Below are positions 1 through 12,255 of a DNA stretch of 64,000 nucleotides, piece after piece. A program made the position numbers and the translations under genes. The notes beneath the pieces are model-generated. The model saw only the letters and a list, made by a program, of their open reading frames with translations. It was not told the DNA's origin and searched no databases. The stretch is from Trichaptum fuscoviolaceum (taxonomy: Eukaryota > Basidiomycota > Agaricomycetes > Hymenochaetales > Trichaptaceae): NCBI GenBank assembly GCA_910574455.1, contig CAJSYZ010000004.1:1240001-1304000 (forward strand), written 5' to 3'. The first letter of the stretch is position 1. Every line of letters starts with the position of its first letter.

Positions 1-722
1 TTGTAGCGTTAAGAAGTCAATGCATGCGCGTACAAAAAGGAAGACTCATCGGAAGACCGATGATCACTATATAAGTTAGCCGGTCAGAGGGCATGTTAGG
101 AACAGCGAAAACCACTGGCAGATGGAGCCTTCGAGTAGAACATGGCTTTCAGATTTCTGTGGAGCAGGTTGCAGCTCCGTCACCAACGCATTCACTACAC
201 TCTCGGTAGCGCAACGCATGAGCTGGTACGTAGTCGGCATTCGTAATGGTATGCAGCAAGCCGTGCTTCCCGGAGACGATCGAGAATTTCATAGCGGGGA
301 CATGAAGTTGTACAGGGATCGAAGTTCTAGCCGAGTGCAAGATCCTTGCCGAACACGCTGCCAGGATCGGCAGGTTCTGAAAAATGTTATGAAAAGCAGG
401 TAAAGTTGTCAGTTGACGCTGGCGAATGCAGATTAATTTACAACTTCTGAAAGAGCGACTTACAGTCGTGTACATATGTTACGCTGCCGATTTACTGAAC
501 CGTCAAAGCAAGAGTCAGATTGTAACTATTGGATAAATGCACACCAAGAATATTTCTCCCCAATCGTTCTGCTTTCAATCCACCTCGCTTAGCTTTGTTC
601 TAGATTTCGTTCGGTGACCGTGTACAAACTCTTGAAAGCAGATGAGTAGCATGTGCATCAAACGCGAAAATAGCTCACATTTGGATTACCGTCTGTGGCC
701 GAAGAAGGGACTACTGCAGCGG
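1..722. other. Intergenic, weakly related to the secreted-protein duplicon
   Basis: No coding feature is supported here. Short stretches near 90-140 resemble sequence near 28570-28630, upstream of another copy of the secreted-protein family, so this is probably the diverged upstream flank of the same duplicated unit. Confidence 0.4.
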
Positions 723-729
723 TATAAAT
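723..729 (+). promoter_or_regulatory. TATA box of secreted-protein copy 1
   Basis: TATAAAT lies 77 bases upstream of the ATG. The equivalent motif is kept at 70-90 bases before the other two intact copies and is altered in the pseudogene copy, which supports it as the core promoter. Confidence 0.6.
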
Positions 730-799
730 ACTGAACTAGAAAGGAGCTAGAGAACCCAAGTCGAATTTACCAGTCGCACTTACCTCCTCAAAGTTCATC

Positions 800-1257
800 A
801 TGCAGTTCACCCAGTCGATCATCTCCGTCGCAGCTCTCCTCTTCGCCGCCGTAGGCTCAGGAAACGCTGCCGCCCTCGAGGCTGTGAGTTCCTAGTTTTG
901 TAGCGCTTATGAGGACCCCCACTGATTTCTTGAGTAGAGGGCTGCCGGTGTCGAGTTCTGCACGGCCAACAACTTCCAGGGCAATTGCGTTAACATCTTC
1001 CCCTCGAACGGACAGTGCGTTACCTTCGGATCCGACTTCAACGACCAGGTCTCTAGCATCCACGTTCAGAGCGGCACGACCTGCACGGTCTTTGTGTAAG
1101 CTCCAGATCATCCTCTGAATTTAAGAAGGCTCATGTGTGTGTACTTATTAGCAACAACGGGTGCTCCGGAAACAACCTCTTCATCGGTTCTGATGTCGCC
1201 GCGCTCGGAGACTTCAACTTCAACGATGTCATCAGCTCTTTCTCTTGCAGTGGTTGA
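800..1257 (+). CDS. Small secreted cysteine-containing protein, beta/gamma-crystallin-like (copy 1)
   Basis: Three exons (800-883, 938-1095, 1152-1257) give 115 residues. Residues 1-24 form a hydrophobic signal peptide ending in Ala-rich sequence. The mature part has two similar halves with the patterns VEFCTANNFQGNC and FNDQVSSIHV, then FIGSDV and DFNFNDVISSFSC. These resemble the Greek-key repeats of the beta/gamma-crystallin fold; that assignment is by pattern only. Paralogues at 26788-27257 (minus) and 38073-38536 (plus) share the exon structure and length almost exactly, which fixes start and introns. A fourth copy at 29253 is broken. Function is unknown; secretion and a structural or defence role are inference. 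An alternative is an unrelated effector-like small secreted protein. Confidence 0.85.
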
Positions 1258-2437
1258 GCTTATGGAGAAGTTCTGTGCGCGAAAAGTCATATAAGCTAGT
1301 TGATTAGTTGCTGTAGCTTAGAGTAGAAGAAGAAAGCGCAGCCTTACAATCAATGATGCCAAGAATATGGTCTACACCATATACCAACTAAGTGAATGAA
1401 TGTAAGGGTTCACGACCGTAGGTCAGTAGAAGCCCTAAGTACTTTATCAGTTCCTTGATGTCGTGAGATGGGGAGGAGATTGTGCGTACTAACAGAGAAC
1501 TCACAGGTATGGTGACTACTGCAATTTCTATAAATAGGAATCGCAAGACGTGAGGTGCAAAATCCCTAAGTGGTAGACCCGTCAGGTATTAGAATCTACA
1601 CCGCACAGTAACGTGTAAGCACATAATTCGTTGTGTATAGTAATATCCATAGATATCGAAGCAAGAGCTAATTAACATCTGAGGAGGTAGCCTCGTGACC
1701 AGGCCGGGCTACTTTTTGTTGGAGCTTGGAGCAATCATGCCGACCCTACCTCAGCAGACAAACCAAGAAAGTAGCCGGTCTGGTTGTGAGACTACTGAGC
1801 AGGGTCTTGAACGTGCCAGTGGGTATCCCGTTTCAGTTGTTCAAAGGACGTCACTGGCAATATAAAAATAGTTTAGGGCAGGCCAGCTTAAGTCCTACGT
1901 ATAGAAGCAACTTGCAACGGCAGACGACCGCTTCTTTATGACCACCTACACAATCTAAACACTCTTCCTACCATACCATGGTGTGTCCTACCGCTTTCCC
2001 TGCCCCAAACAAACGTGTCGGAGTGCTGTCGTCGAGCTCTCAGTGTCCAACTGGATCTTTGATTGAACGACAGTTATCCAGTCTCGCTCTCACTGGCAGG
2101 CTTCAGTGACTTCGAATCCGTAAACACTGAACGGCCACCCGGCGCAGTCAATGGCAGTCTTCGCAAAATTCAATTGTCTTGTATTGAGACTTGTTTTGCT
2201 ATCAGAACCAGAAGTCCAGAACGTGATCACCAGTGTCATTATTCCGATTCAGCCGGGATTCCACACTCTCAAGACTGGTAAGTGTTGATAAGGACAGACA
2301 GTCGATCGTAGATCCGAGTCCACGGTGTGTTGTCTCTATCAATTTATGACGCTTCTATTTTGATGACTTTCAGAGCCATATGAAAGTATGGTGGTATTAT
2401 ATTTCTACTAGAATATGCATATTCAAAGCAAAAGGCA
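1258..2437. other. Intergenic region without recognised gene
   Basis: Only short unconserved reading frames are seen. It separates the secreted protein from the convergently oriented glycosyltransferase and would hold both 3' ends. Confidence 0.5.
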
Positions 2438-3592
2438 TCACTCAGGCTGTTCCCGGGGTGCTACGAACTTCTGCACATACTGCCAAACATTTCTACTCTC
2501 CTCCGTGTTCCTCCTCTCCATCTCTCGTCCAAAGTCCTCGAATGCGTCCCACCACCACATGTTCACCTCATGATACTCACTCTGCGGCGGCCCACCTCCG
2601 GCGCCCGTCTTCGGTCTACACATCCAAGGCTTCTCCGCCATAATATAGTGCACATTCCGCACCTCCTCATCCCTCCAAAGGTCCGGATGCACGACGCGGA
2701 GCGTCTTGAGCGCGTTGTAGTAGTACGGCAGTGCGCGCCAGCGCCCCGCGAAGAACACACCCAGCACATCCTGGTCCGCGAACTGGAACGTCGGAACGCG
2801 CGGGTCCTCGGCGACGAAGCGCGCGAGAGCGCGGTATACGCGCTCGGACGGCCGGAAGACGAAGAGTCCACTATTTAGGAGGCCGTATGTCGGCGGGCTG
2901 TCCGCATTCATAGGCGGCGGGTGCACCGGATGCGTGTAAGGGCAGTTCTCCGGCGTCCTAGCGAATGAGGATTGCTCGGGTCAGCCATTCATTTTCGCAT
3001 GGCTAATGCGGAGCTTTAATACCAATTTGCGGGGTAATGCGCGAACTTCCTGGGGTTGCATGTGCAGGCATGCGCGGCTGCAATGGTATCTTCGTCTAGG
3101 TGCAACTCAAGAAGCTCGTCCATGTTCTTTCGGACGAGCATGTCTGAATCAAGCATGCAGATAAGCTGCGGGAGTTCTGTATGAGCGAAAATCCGGAAGA
3201 GTTTAGATGTTTGACATGGCGCTCACGTCGTATTTGAGGAGGTTAAAGCATCTACAGAAGATAGTCTGCGATCAATATGCGATGACCGTCGTAACTAGAA
3301 TGGAGGACTCAGCAATCCAATCTCACGTCAACTTCGACCACGCTTCCTTGAACCGCGTCTCTAATGTGGTGCTCTGCGACTCGGGGAGAATCTTGTCCGT
3401 TTCAAGTACTTCAACGCCCATAAGAGCCAGAGTGTCTCTGCACTCCTTCGGCAGGTCGCGCGAGACCAGGACGATGAGAGGGTACTTCGACCCCACGGTC
3501 GTCAGTGAGTGGTGGAGGACAAGTGTGCCCGCCAGGTAGCTCGGCTGCGTAAGCAGCGTCACCCAGGCCCGCTGGTTCTCTGCGACAGTCAT
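2438..3592 (-). CDS. GT8 glycosyltransferase (glycogenin/galactinol synthase-like)
   Basis: Four exons on the minus strand (3327-3592, 3227-3251, 3023-3165, 2438-2957) join in frame to 317 residues. The N-terminus AWVTLLTQPSYLAG followed by SKYPLIVLVS is the usual start of fungal GT8 enzymes. The metal-binding DxD motif is LDSD (D103, D105), preceded by LLKYD as in glycogenin. GLLNSGLFVF (about 171-180) and FADQDVLG (about 204-211) are the conserved sugar- and acceptor-site blocks. GT8 members transfer a sugar from a UDP- or GDP-sugar with retention; the exact donor and acceptor cannot be told here. The 25-base second exon was placed because it restores the Tyr-Asp plus four residues plus Leu-Asp spacing of the family. 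Length is normal and no damage is seen. Confidence 0.88.
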
Positions 3593-5233
3593 CCGATGTC
3601 AGAGCAGCCTCGCAAGAGAGCAAGAGAGGGGGATGTCAGAGTCGTGCTTACGGACATCAGTCCTTATATAAAGTACACGGGCAATTAGTTTGGATTACCG
3701 ATTCTCGCTGGTGGGGGATCCCATCTGCCGAAATGAAAGAAGCGTATGGTTTACCGTCTGCTGGATGTATGCGATTATACACCACTTAGCAAAACACCGG
3801 CGCCGGGTCCCGATTTCTCCATTATTCAAGTTTCAGATGGGCTCTCTCAGTCCAACACCATCGAGAAACTTGAAAGCTGGCTCGGGAGTTGACATGAAAC
3901 CTTTCAGACAGCCTTGTCTGTCTCTCGTACTCCAACACCGGCAGGGTCGTTATAAAATTTTATCCGGACATCGCCAGCTGACATTCATGGTATGGCGTAT
4001 GGGAGTTGGCTTGGGTCTTCGTGAGAGGGAATCGTGACCATTTATGTTGCCCAGAATCTGTCAATCGTTGTCCGTCGCGCCCGGGAAGACAGTAGGAACG
4101 TCCAGATCGCGTGCATGCAGATGATGGCTTCAAGACCGGCATGTCGGCGCAAACTAATCCGATTTCAAAGATTTAAGGTTGGGCAGCAAAAGGGAGAATC
4201 AATCTCGGCTTTTGGGAAAACGGTGAGCTTCGTTGACAAGTCGTATAAACGGGCCGAGCTTCGCCGGCAAGTCCGAGCCCCTTACTCCCCTATTTGCTGA
4301 AACGTTCGCACGGGTGGCAGATTTCCCTGAGCGTTCTCACGTAACTCCAGGGTGCCCTTCCTCCCAAGGGGTAAGGGAATGATGATCCGATTGGATGCTT
4401 AACTTAACTCGGAGACATCAAGGGTATACTGACATGTGACCTTAGAAGGATCTTGTTATGGACTCAGAACTCAGGAGGAATAAAGCGCAGTAATGAAGCT
4501 CTCGATCGACAATCTCTCCCCGGCTACCAATTGTCAACGATCAGACATTCCCTTGTTTACCGCGGTCTCGGAGCTCAGACATTCAAGGAAGTTCGGCTCC
4601 GGCGTTCCGAGTCCGAATGCCAACCTCCAATGGCATGAAGAATATAGAAGAAATGACAAAGGCAGTTGCACCTAGTTTCCCCATACTGGCTTGATATAAG
4701 ACAAGAAGAGATGTCTCAAGTTGTTTGCTTGACAAAGCTAGTAAGTGAATATCCTAAGTACTGTACGTATGTATGTTAGTAAATCGAGCTAAGGACGCCC
4801 CGTGAGTCGGAGTGATCATGCTTGCCAGTAGGCCAATTTTTGCACGCTCTATTCACTCGGATACACTCGATCTGAATGGTTCAAGGTAAAGCTGGTCCGA
4901 TCTTTATTTGGGGACCCTCTGAAGCAGGTTATTGAAAAGGGGTGCACGATGCTCAACCAGTTCGTTAAGCTATATCCCGATCCGTGCTGCAATCTCAGAT
5001 TAGTGTGTCAGGAAAATTTTTTACCAGACGATTAGTGCAAAGACTGGGCCCGAGCACCGATACAACTCTACAGCCATCTCTTGCATGCCATGTTACACGA
5101 AACCCATAACATGGCCGTCACCATGCTTTATATGTCAATAGATGTGCTATCCGGACGCCTGCATATAGTGTTTACTATATACGCACTTTCGACTCCTCCT
5201 AAAATGACTTTCTTGAGTCCATGTTCTCCTCTT
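3593..5233. other. Intergenic, 1.6 kb without recognised gene
   Basis: Several 60-115 codon frames occur but none shows family motifs, codon-level conservation or plausible splicing. Nothing else was recognised. Confidence 0.5.
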
Positions 5234-6286
5234 CTATTTGTCATGTAGCTTATGATATGCAGGTCTGATCCTTCTGGGCATGTATCCTGGTCTTTGAGGT
5301 TCAGGGTTCCAACGAAGCATCTTTTTTTTCCAGTCCTTGCCGAGGTCCCCTTCGAACACTACCGCAAAAAACTTAACAGCGTCTTTACTCGCATCCGTCC
5401 ATTCTCCCTTCTCCTTTTCCAGACGCGAGCTAAGAACACTTTCCACCGTGAACTCAAAGCGGTCTCCTGCCCAGCGTCCATGGCGGAGAGCTTCACCTCT
5501 GTAGCCCATGCTTGTGCTCGGGTCGGACGACCAGCAGATGTGGATGGACAGAAGCGTGCCCAGGAGGTTGTAGTCGTCGTGCACAGTCACCTCCGAGTCT
5601 TCCAGCTCGTCAAGGGCCGTGCTGAGGCGTATGTAAATGTTTTTCGAGTGGTTCCAAAGCACTTCCATGTTTGGAACGAAAACGCGTTCATCGACATTGG
5701 TTATGTGGTTTAGGAGGCTGTGGATGACTTTGGAGTCGTTTTTGACGACCTTCGGGATCATTTTTGAATGTTCCCACTTGTTGTTTTCATATAGTAGATC
5801 GCCTATGCGAAGATCTCGACGGACGTATTCTAGATACTTGTGTTGCTTTGGACCTCTTTCGGAATTTGTTCTTGCCCATCGCGCAAACGTCCACTCCTCC
5901 TCCTCTTCTTCTTCTGACTTGAAGAAACCGCTTTCAAAGTCAAGGTAGTCTTGCGAGGTGACTCCTTCAGGAAGGTCATCATCGTCCGCGTAATCCCCAA
6001 GACAGATGATTCGGTCGCCTCCCCAGCTCTGGAAGGTGTTGCATAACGGAGACACTTCTCGCCCAGGATCAGTAAACGCGTGTTTGTACAGGCGAGATAC
6101 ATTATGTCTGTCTAGTGATCGCATTCGAGGAAGATCATGCGAATGTCCTCTACAGGAAGTTTTCTGTATAAACCCAGACTGAGCGGGTCGTAATCCTTCT
6201 TGTAACTAATCCTTTCATGATGAGTAGCGTCAGCCTGTGAAGTTTGTCGATAGTTGCTAATAAAAAACTAACGTCAGTTTGTCCAT
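5234..6286 (-). pseudogene. F-box-like protein, broken copy
   Basis: This is the third copy of the family found intact at 8258-9302 and 25120-26167. The short first exon (ATG at 6286, MDKL) and the KLPVE core are present. Two breaks are visible. An in-frame TAG sits near 6110, just after the F-box core, in the same frame as the following MYLACTNTRLL. A frameshift follows near 6030, between the LGEKCLRYA block and the SWGGDRIICLG block. Downstream the frame is open to the usual end (IRPAYHK). It may be a recent pseudogene or could express a truncated protein from a later start. Confidence 0.75.
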
Positions 6287-7404
6287 TACTTTGGTCACCG
6301 AAATCCCCCGCGTCTCGCGCTGGTGCAGAGGTCCCTGAAATAGCTCTGCATGATGCGGAGGGCCGGTGCGAGGTTGGGATAGAGGCATACCGGACTTGGA
6401 GAGCAGCGGGGACGGAGGAGTGTCCTCTTTAATCCCTTTCATTTCTCACCTCGCGAGAGCCATGACCAGCGTCCACTAAGGACTTTGGTTGCGCGTTAAG
6501 CTTGGCACCCATCCTCGCTTTCTTCGAGAGTTCGCCGGAGGAAGGGCCGGGTTGTGTGCTGCTCCCGATGGACGTGCTGCTCCGACGCTTGCGGCCTGCA
6601 GCAGCATGGTGAATGACGATGAAGCAGAAGACTGAACTGGCAGCTGTTTCCCGACATCGAGCGTCCCGGGAGAGGGTACTGACCGCTGACTCTGCTGCTG
6701 AGGAAGAAGGGTGGATTACGTAGAGACGGGCAGCTGGAGTGCAGATGGTTGTCGCTACTCTAGCGAGACCGTTTCATGCACCGCGTTGGTGAAGATTGAC
6801 AGCTAATCTTCTGGTTGAGACCGAGCGAGTTCATTCTGTGGTACGGGGAAAGGGGACACTTCGAGGCCGGGGAATGGACGGGTGAAGGCAAATTAGGGAC
6901 AAGCCGCTGTAGCAGCATCGTAGAGCTCGGCCATCGTCCGCGAATGACACGGGTTGCGAGAGCGGGTCAGCTGCGATGGGGAGCTCCAATTGCCCGTACG
7001 CGCGTCGGAATTGGACCTGCGAGGTTCACAACTATAAGCAGTAGTGGAGAAGGAAGAAGAGAATAACTTACAAGGACCACGCTCGCACATACGAGCCATA
7101 TCTCCAAGAGTGGGTCGCCCTCTCGAGGTTGGGACGCGGTAAGCGAGGCGGCGACGGCGACGGCGTCACGCACAACGTTGGCGGCAAGCAACATGCACGT
7201 CGTCGACGAACTTGAAGAACGAAGCAGCACAAGGAAAAACTTGAACGCGACAACAAACGTGACCGCGATCTTTACAGACTTGTAGTCACGAGACTTCAAG
7301 TCAAGAAAATGACCATTTATGTAAGTACCATATCCGGCTTCCGATTAGTCCCAAGTCCGAGTCCTCCGCGGTATCTAAAATCCGAATTGCAAGCCTGCTG
7401 AGTC
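6287..7404. other. Intergenic region
   Basis: No supported gene. Overlapping frames on both strands around 6815-7300 are low-complexity or unconserved. Confidence 0.45.
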
Positions 7405-7950
7405 ACAGTGAGTGGACCTGTCAGTCTCCTACTCAGACCCTCCCACGGGCGGATTGGCTAAAGCCTCAGGGTCCGTGAAAAGTTTGCTGGACCCTTAATC
7501 CTCCCGTTAGGGAGGGTCTGATGCCACCTTTTTAGCCGAGACCCGCTCGCTGTAAGGGTCCACCCCCGACTATCGTTCACCGTGGGAACTGCGCCAATGC
7601 GGAGGGCCGACACTCCATTGAACTCCGTTCACCACTTCAAGCGATATATTTTATGGACTACTTGTATTTAGCATCACCTATAATGCTTTCATATATGCAG
7701 TTATTGTGCTGATTTTGTGTAGATACATTATTTTAACTGAAAGCTGGTTTCATGTTACGAAAAAAGGTTTCTCACGGTAAGTGGTGAGCGGGAGAGGACC
7801 CTTACGACGAGCGGGCTTCGGCTAGCAAAGGTGGCGCCAGACCCTCCCTAACGGGAGGAAAAGGGTCCCCCTCAACTTTACAATGACCCTGAGGCCTCGG
7901 CCTCTTCCGAACCGTGGGAGGGTTTGGGTAGGAGACTGTGGACCTGTGTG
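7405..7950. mobile_element. Non-autonomous inverted-repeat element (MITE)
   Basis: Two inverted arms of roughly 180 bases face each other: about 7405-7588 and 7770-7950. Shared blocks read in opposite orientation include CAGTCTCCTAC, CCCTCCCACGG, CCTCAGGGTC and CCTCCCGTTAGGGAGGGTCT. The central ~180 bases are AT-rich and hold no gene. The arms are imperfect, so the insertion is not very recent, and I could not define a target-site duplication. Lack of coding capacity makes it a MITE or foldback element; the transposase family is unknown. It lies just upstream of the F-box-like gene at 8258. Confidence 0.75.
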
Positions 7951-8020
7951 AAAATTCAGTTTGAACCGAAAAAAGTGGTCACTGGTGGTTCAAATATTGA
8001 CCACAACCACAAACCTATCG

Positions 8021-8030
8021 CATATAAAAC
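8021..8030 (+). promoter_or_regulatory. Candidate TATA box shared by F-box-like paralogues
   Basis: CATATAAAAC lies about 230 bases upstream of the start. A matching GCATATAAAA occurs on the minus strand at 26487-26496 upstream of the paralogue at 26167, both set in similar CCACAA-containing sequence. Confidence 0.4.
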
Positions 8031-8257
8031 GAAGAGTCGCGGGCATAGTTCACCAACTACTGTCGTAGACTGAATATGGGGCAGGACTGGCCCATGTACG
8101 CCTTTCCCTTCGCAGGATCTCTAGTACCAGCTAACATTCTTCCAGCTTAAACTTAGATAAAAAGCAAGTTATTCATGACAACAAACTGCCTGGCGAATTT
8201 GTCTTAGATATTGGCAAGGAACTATACTGTGTCTTATTTCCACCGAAATGGATCCCG

Positions 8258-9302
8258 ATGGCCAAATTAATGGACAAAATGAAGTTCGTAACCCTATGAT
8301 TCTTCTACTCTCCACACAAACTGACACTACTCGTTACAATTATAAAGAATTAATTACAAGAGGGATTACGACCACCGCAGCCTCGGACTTTTCGGAAAGC
8401 TTCCTGTGGAGGTCATTGACATGATCCTCCACGAAGTCGAAGGCCTCGATTGCGTAATCTATCTTGCCTGTACAAACACACGTCTCATGATTCTAAGCGA
8501 GAAGCGTCTCCGCGATGCTATGTACATCCCGAGCTGGGAAGGTGACCGAATCATCTGCCTTGGAAGTTGGGCGGAGGATGAAAACCTTCCTGAGGGTGTC
8601 ATATCACAAGAATACCTTGATTTTCTTGGCGGATTATCCGAAGAGGAAGAAGAAGAGGAGGACTCGGACTGGACGTTCGTCGCATGGGCAATGGCAAATT
8701 TTGATAGTGCTCCAATACAGTTCGAGTTTCTGGAATGGGTGCGCCGACAAGGCCTAAACGAACTATATGAAAAATTCACATGGGAAGACAGACAAAACTC
8801 GAAGGACGTCAAAAACGACTTTGAAGTTGTCAAGGAGCTCATAAACCACGTTACCAATGTCGAGGACCGCCTCTTCGTTCCCAACATGGAGGTGCTGTGG
8901 AATCACACGAAACAGGTCTATGTCCGCCTTAGCACGGCCCTTGACGAGCTGGAAGACTTGGAGGTGACTGTGCACGACGACTACAACCTCATGGGCGAGC
9001 TGCTGTATATCCACATATCTTGGTTGTCCGAGTTTGTGTTGGACCCGAGCACGAACGAAGCTCACCGTCGCGGACTTTGGGCAGGAGATCGCTTTGAATT
9101 CACGGTGCGAAGTGTCTTGGACTCACGTCTGGAAAAGGAAGAGGGGAAATGGAAGGATGTTAGTGAAGACGTTATCAAAGTGCTTGCGAAAGTGTACAAA
9201 GAGGACCATGGCAAGGACTGGAGGCAGGTGCTGTCTCGGTGGCAACCTGAATTTGGACGATACCGCCGGAGGCTAAGACCCGCATACCATAAAGCCACAT
9301 GA
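8258..9302 (+). CDS. F-box-like protein (intact copy A)
   Basis: Exon 1 (8258-8287) and exon 2 (8361-9302) join at phase 0 to 323 residues. A shorter start at 8270 (MDKMKF) matches the paralogue better, giving 319. Residues about 24-60, starting LPVEVIDMI and continuing with IYLACTNTRL and KRLRD, fit an F-box: the LP-x-E-hydrophobic pattern followed by a Leu/Cys-rich helix. The remainder is a family-specific region with an acidic run (EEEEEED) and the blocks PNMEVLWNH, VTVHDDYNL and WAGDRFEFTV, all shared with the copies at 5234 and 25120. F-box proteins usually recruit substrates to SCF ubiquitin ligases; here that is inference from a divergent motif. It may be an orphan Agaricomycete family without ligase activity. 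Confidence 0.75.
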
Positions 9303-9545
9303 CGAAGTCACGGTAGGAGGGGAGAACGTGAACTCAAACAATGAATGGAAAGGACGTATAAACACTATATTCGGAGACCCACATAAGCTGTCATAATAAA
9401 GCTTGAACAACAGATACTCTCATCGTACCATGTTTAGTTGATAACTTCAAGCACATTCTGATTTTCTCTCAAGTTTCAGAAAGAATGACAAGGCCAGTAC
9501 CCGCCTTCACAATGTATGTACCTTTCGTCTCTCTCTCTCTTGAGA

Positions 9546-10788
9546 CTAGTCCACTATGGGTACCGGTGCTCTCGAGAATTCCCTCCATCTCCTAATCAGC
9601 GAGCCATCATACTTCTTCTCTATCACATCGAGCCAATTCATGATGGGTTGATCCGGGTTCTCTTCCAACTCTTTAACCAGTTTAAACCATGCTGGATTGT
9701 CCTTTCTACGCAGTCCAAGCCATTTAATGATGATAACCATTTCAATACCTGCCTATCTGAGGATGTGAATCATCCTGTCGACGATTGTGAGGACGTTACC
9801 TTGAGGTCTGGAAGGGAAATGATACTCACTCAAATACAACATTGGCACTAATTCCTTGATCAAGAATTTTCACTGTACTGAAGTCCACGAAACGTAGTAC
9901 TGACGGGAGGTAGTCATCGCTGATGAGAACGTTTCCACCATAGAAATCTGGGCTATATATTCCACAAGCTCCGATGTTAAAGATTCCAGAGACCGCGGAG
10001 TCTGCCTGTGAGGTGAGGGGCTCAAACTAATAGTTCGCCATCACAAGTGAATTACACCCACTATACTCATTTGCATTTCCGACGAGCAGTCCTTCAACAC
10101 ATCATCAGTTGCTTTTCTCCCTTTCACGGTGCGCAAAGATTCGGAAGAGCACACTGTACAGAAAGGTTCAGTGATACAGGACTAGGATTAAGGTATGTGT
10201 TGATCACCTGAATAAATCCAAGCGACCGCGGTACTTCTCTCCCTGAAAAGTTTTTAGTCCGCTGGGAGATGGGTGGCTGCTTTGAATATAACGTAATGCA
10301 TTTCAGCATAGGCCCAAGCTTCGTTTCTGGCATGTAGATTCCCAGTCGTTTAGCTTAACGTCCCCGAGACTTTCCGGCCAAGGGAACAGGCTTTGAACAT
10401 ACATATATCTTTATAGCAACATCGGCCTCCCTCCCTTCGTAACGGATTTTGGCATTCCATACTTGACCCCACTTATCTTCGCCTATGTGCAATGGAAACG
10501 TCAGATCGAATTCCGGTCCAGCGGCTACATCCTTCGTAAACGCTTCGAGCAGCAACGGATCGAGCGGCTGACGATAGTCGGTGTCGTGCACTTGGACGTG
10601 CCGAGGTGCTACTACTTGTCCAACGGCGGAGGACATCATGGCTTAAGCTGTGGTGGGGTAGAAAGGCGAATGCATAGAAGCTCATCCCGTTGAGATCGTA
10701 AAAGCCTCTCAAATCCCTCCATTTCTTCGTGCGTTGTAGGGAGCTTCAAGTCCCAGGTAAAGAAAACTTCATCTTCTGAGAGCCACAT
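9546..10788 (-). pseudogene. Protein-kinase-like gene, broken copy A
   Basis: Colinear with the intact gene at 39428-40693, with the same N-terminal block (MWLSEDEVFF) and the kinase lobe motif KWGQVW followed by ADVAIK. Breaks are a frameshift after the PPQLKP segment (near 10645), an in-frame TAG in the C-terminal ILR-AGIE segment (near 9746), and decay of the catalytic loop, which in the intact copy is HGDFHGGN and here reads SPDFYGGN. The loss of the histidine and the DFG-region context shows it cannot encode an active kinase-like protein. Confidence 0.75.
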
Positions 10789-11132
10789 TCCAGCCCAAGA
10801 GCTCAGTCGGACGTTCGTACAATTGTAAGAGAAGCTCGAGTTAATAGGAGATATGGCTGAGTAACCCGAAGTCCGAAAGCTCAAAGCTTCTTTGTAATGA
10901 TGGCGAAGGAAGCATCGTGGGTACTGCTTTTATGAAGGGATTTTGAGTAATGCTTTATGGAGATCAACACTTCGCACGTTTGGGCATCTTGATGTACGTA
11001 ACATGCTCACTGGCATTGGCGCGTGATTTGAAAACGACATCTCTTCAATCAAGTTGTCCATTCGATCGCGAGAGATTCAACTATCCCCCCAAAACTGCCC
11101 GTGGGCGCAATATCTCCACGGTCACGGTCTGA

Positions 11133-11417
11133 ACCACCTAATGAACCCAAGGACTGAAGCACAAGTGCCTGGACACCACCGAGAGGTGACCGGGCAAATG
11201 TGCTTGGGGTTTGGCTGAGGGTAAGTATTTTAATACCTGGCCCAATAGCTCGAGACCTTCTATAGATCTCGAGCTATTCGGCCAGGTGACAGCTAGGACC
11301 CTGGCAAGGGTCCTTCCGGTCACCGGTGTGTATACACCGCCGGTCCCTCACTCCAGGGTCTAAGGGTCACCGGTTGTAGACACAACCGGTGACCCGGTTG
11401 CCCTACCCCGACGCGCC
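11133..11417 (+). repeat. Left terminal inverted repeat of the KDZ element
   Basis: About 285 bases matching the reverse complement of 21768-22053 with very few differences. It contains three internal hairpins: a ~51-base stem-loop at about 11236-11286 built on AATAGCTCGAGA, one around 11311-11343 on CACCGGTGT, and a 32-base one at 11364-11395 on GGGTCACCGGTTG. Such subterminal palindromes are plausible transposase binding sites. Confidence 0.9.
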
Positions 11418-12255
11418 ACCCGCCCTTGCGCGCCACCACTGCATCTCCCTTCCCCGTAAGCCCGTATCTTTTTAAATACTTCTTCAAATATTATGCCAAT
11501 AGTATATTCAGAATCGCATCTGTATGTAGTATCTTTATGTACCATTATATTTAGAGTTAAGTTTAAATGCAAATTTAAATTCACTTATCTCTTTGAAAGT
11601 GTGACCATTCCCAGGGAGCGTGCGCGTGTGTCTCTATACCGAGACAAGTTCACACGCGATTTCTACGTGGTTTCATTGCTTCCTCGACATCTCGGAACCT
11701 TTTCCTTCTTCTTCACGAACTATGATGTTGATCTAAGACGATCCAATGACGGATCGTCTCGCACATATAAATTGTACGAACGGATGTGTTTATATACTCC
11801 GTATTCTTGTCTCGCATGTATGTTGTAGTCACGCATAGAGACAATTTGTCTGAGTAACGGGAGTTTCCGTCTGGCTATTGATTTTTGTTCCAGGATGATT
11901 GCACTAATCTAGTATTGGAGTACTTAAGTATACAGTATAATCGCTCGGATCTGTACATTATTTTAGCTATAGACCACACGGCCGCAGTGCTTTGTCTACT
12001 AATTACTCTGTGTACCTAAACTACGGATTCTGGTACAGATTTGACAGTCGCACGCAGTTAAAGTAATTAAGCGCCATCGGACCTGATAGGCGCGTACCAC
12101 ACGTGCGATCGACGTCACGGTCAGATCGGCATCTATTATTATCTATTATAACTATCGTGGCCTCATCGTCTTTTCACTTCCATCTGCACTTCTGCATTGC
12201 ACGGCTTGTACCTGCTCTCCTATCTCTTTTTAATTCTAACGGACTCTCCTTTACA
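11418..12255. other. KDZ element 5' subterminal region
   Basis: About 840 AT-rich bases between the left repeat and the transposase start. No gene is recognised; it presumably holds the transposase promoter. Confidence 0.5.

Noticed and set aside
9516..9851. 111-codon plus-strand frame
   Set aside because: It is the antisense of the broken kinase-like copy A, whose minus-strand similarity is clear.
11138..11323. 61-72 codon frames inside both KDZ inverted repeats
   Set aside because: They are the same palindromic repeat read twice; no sign of translation.
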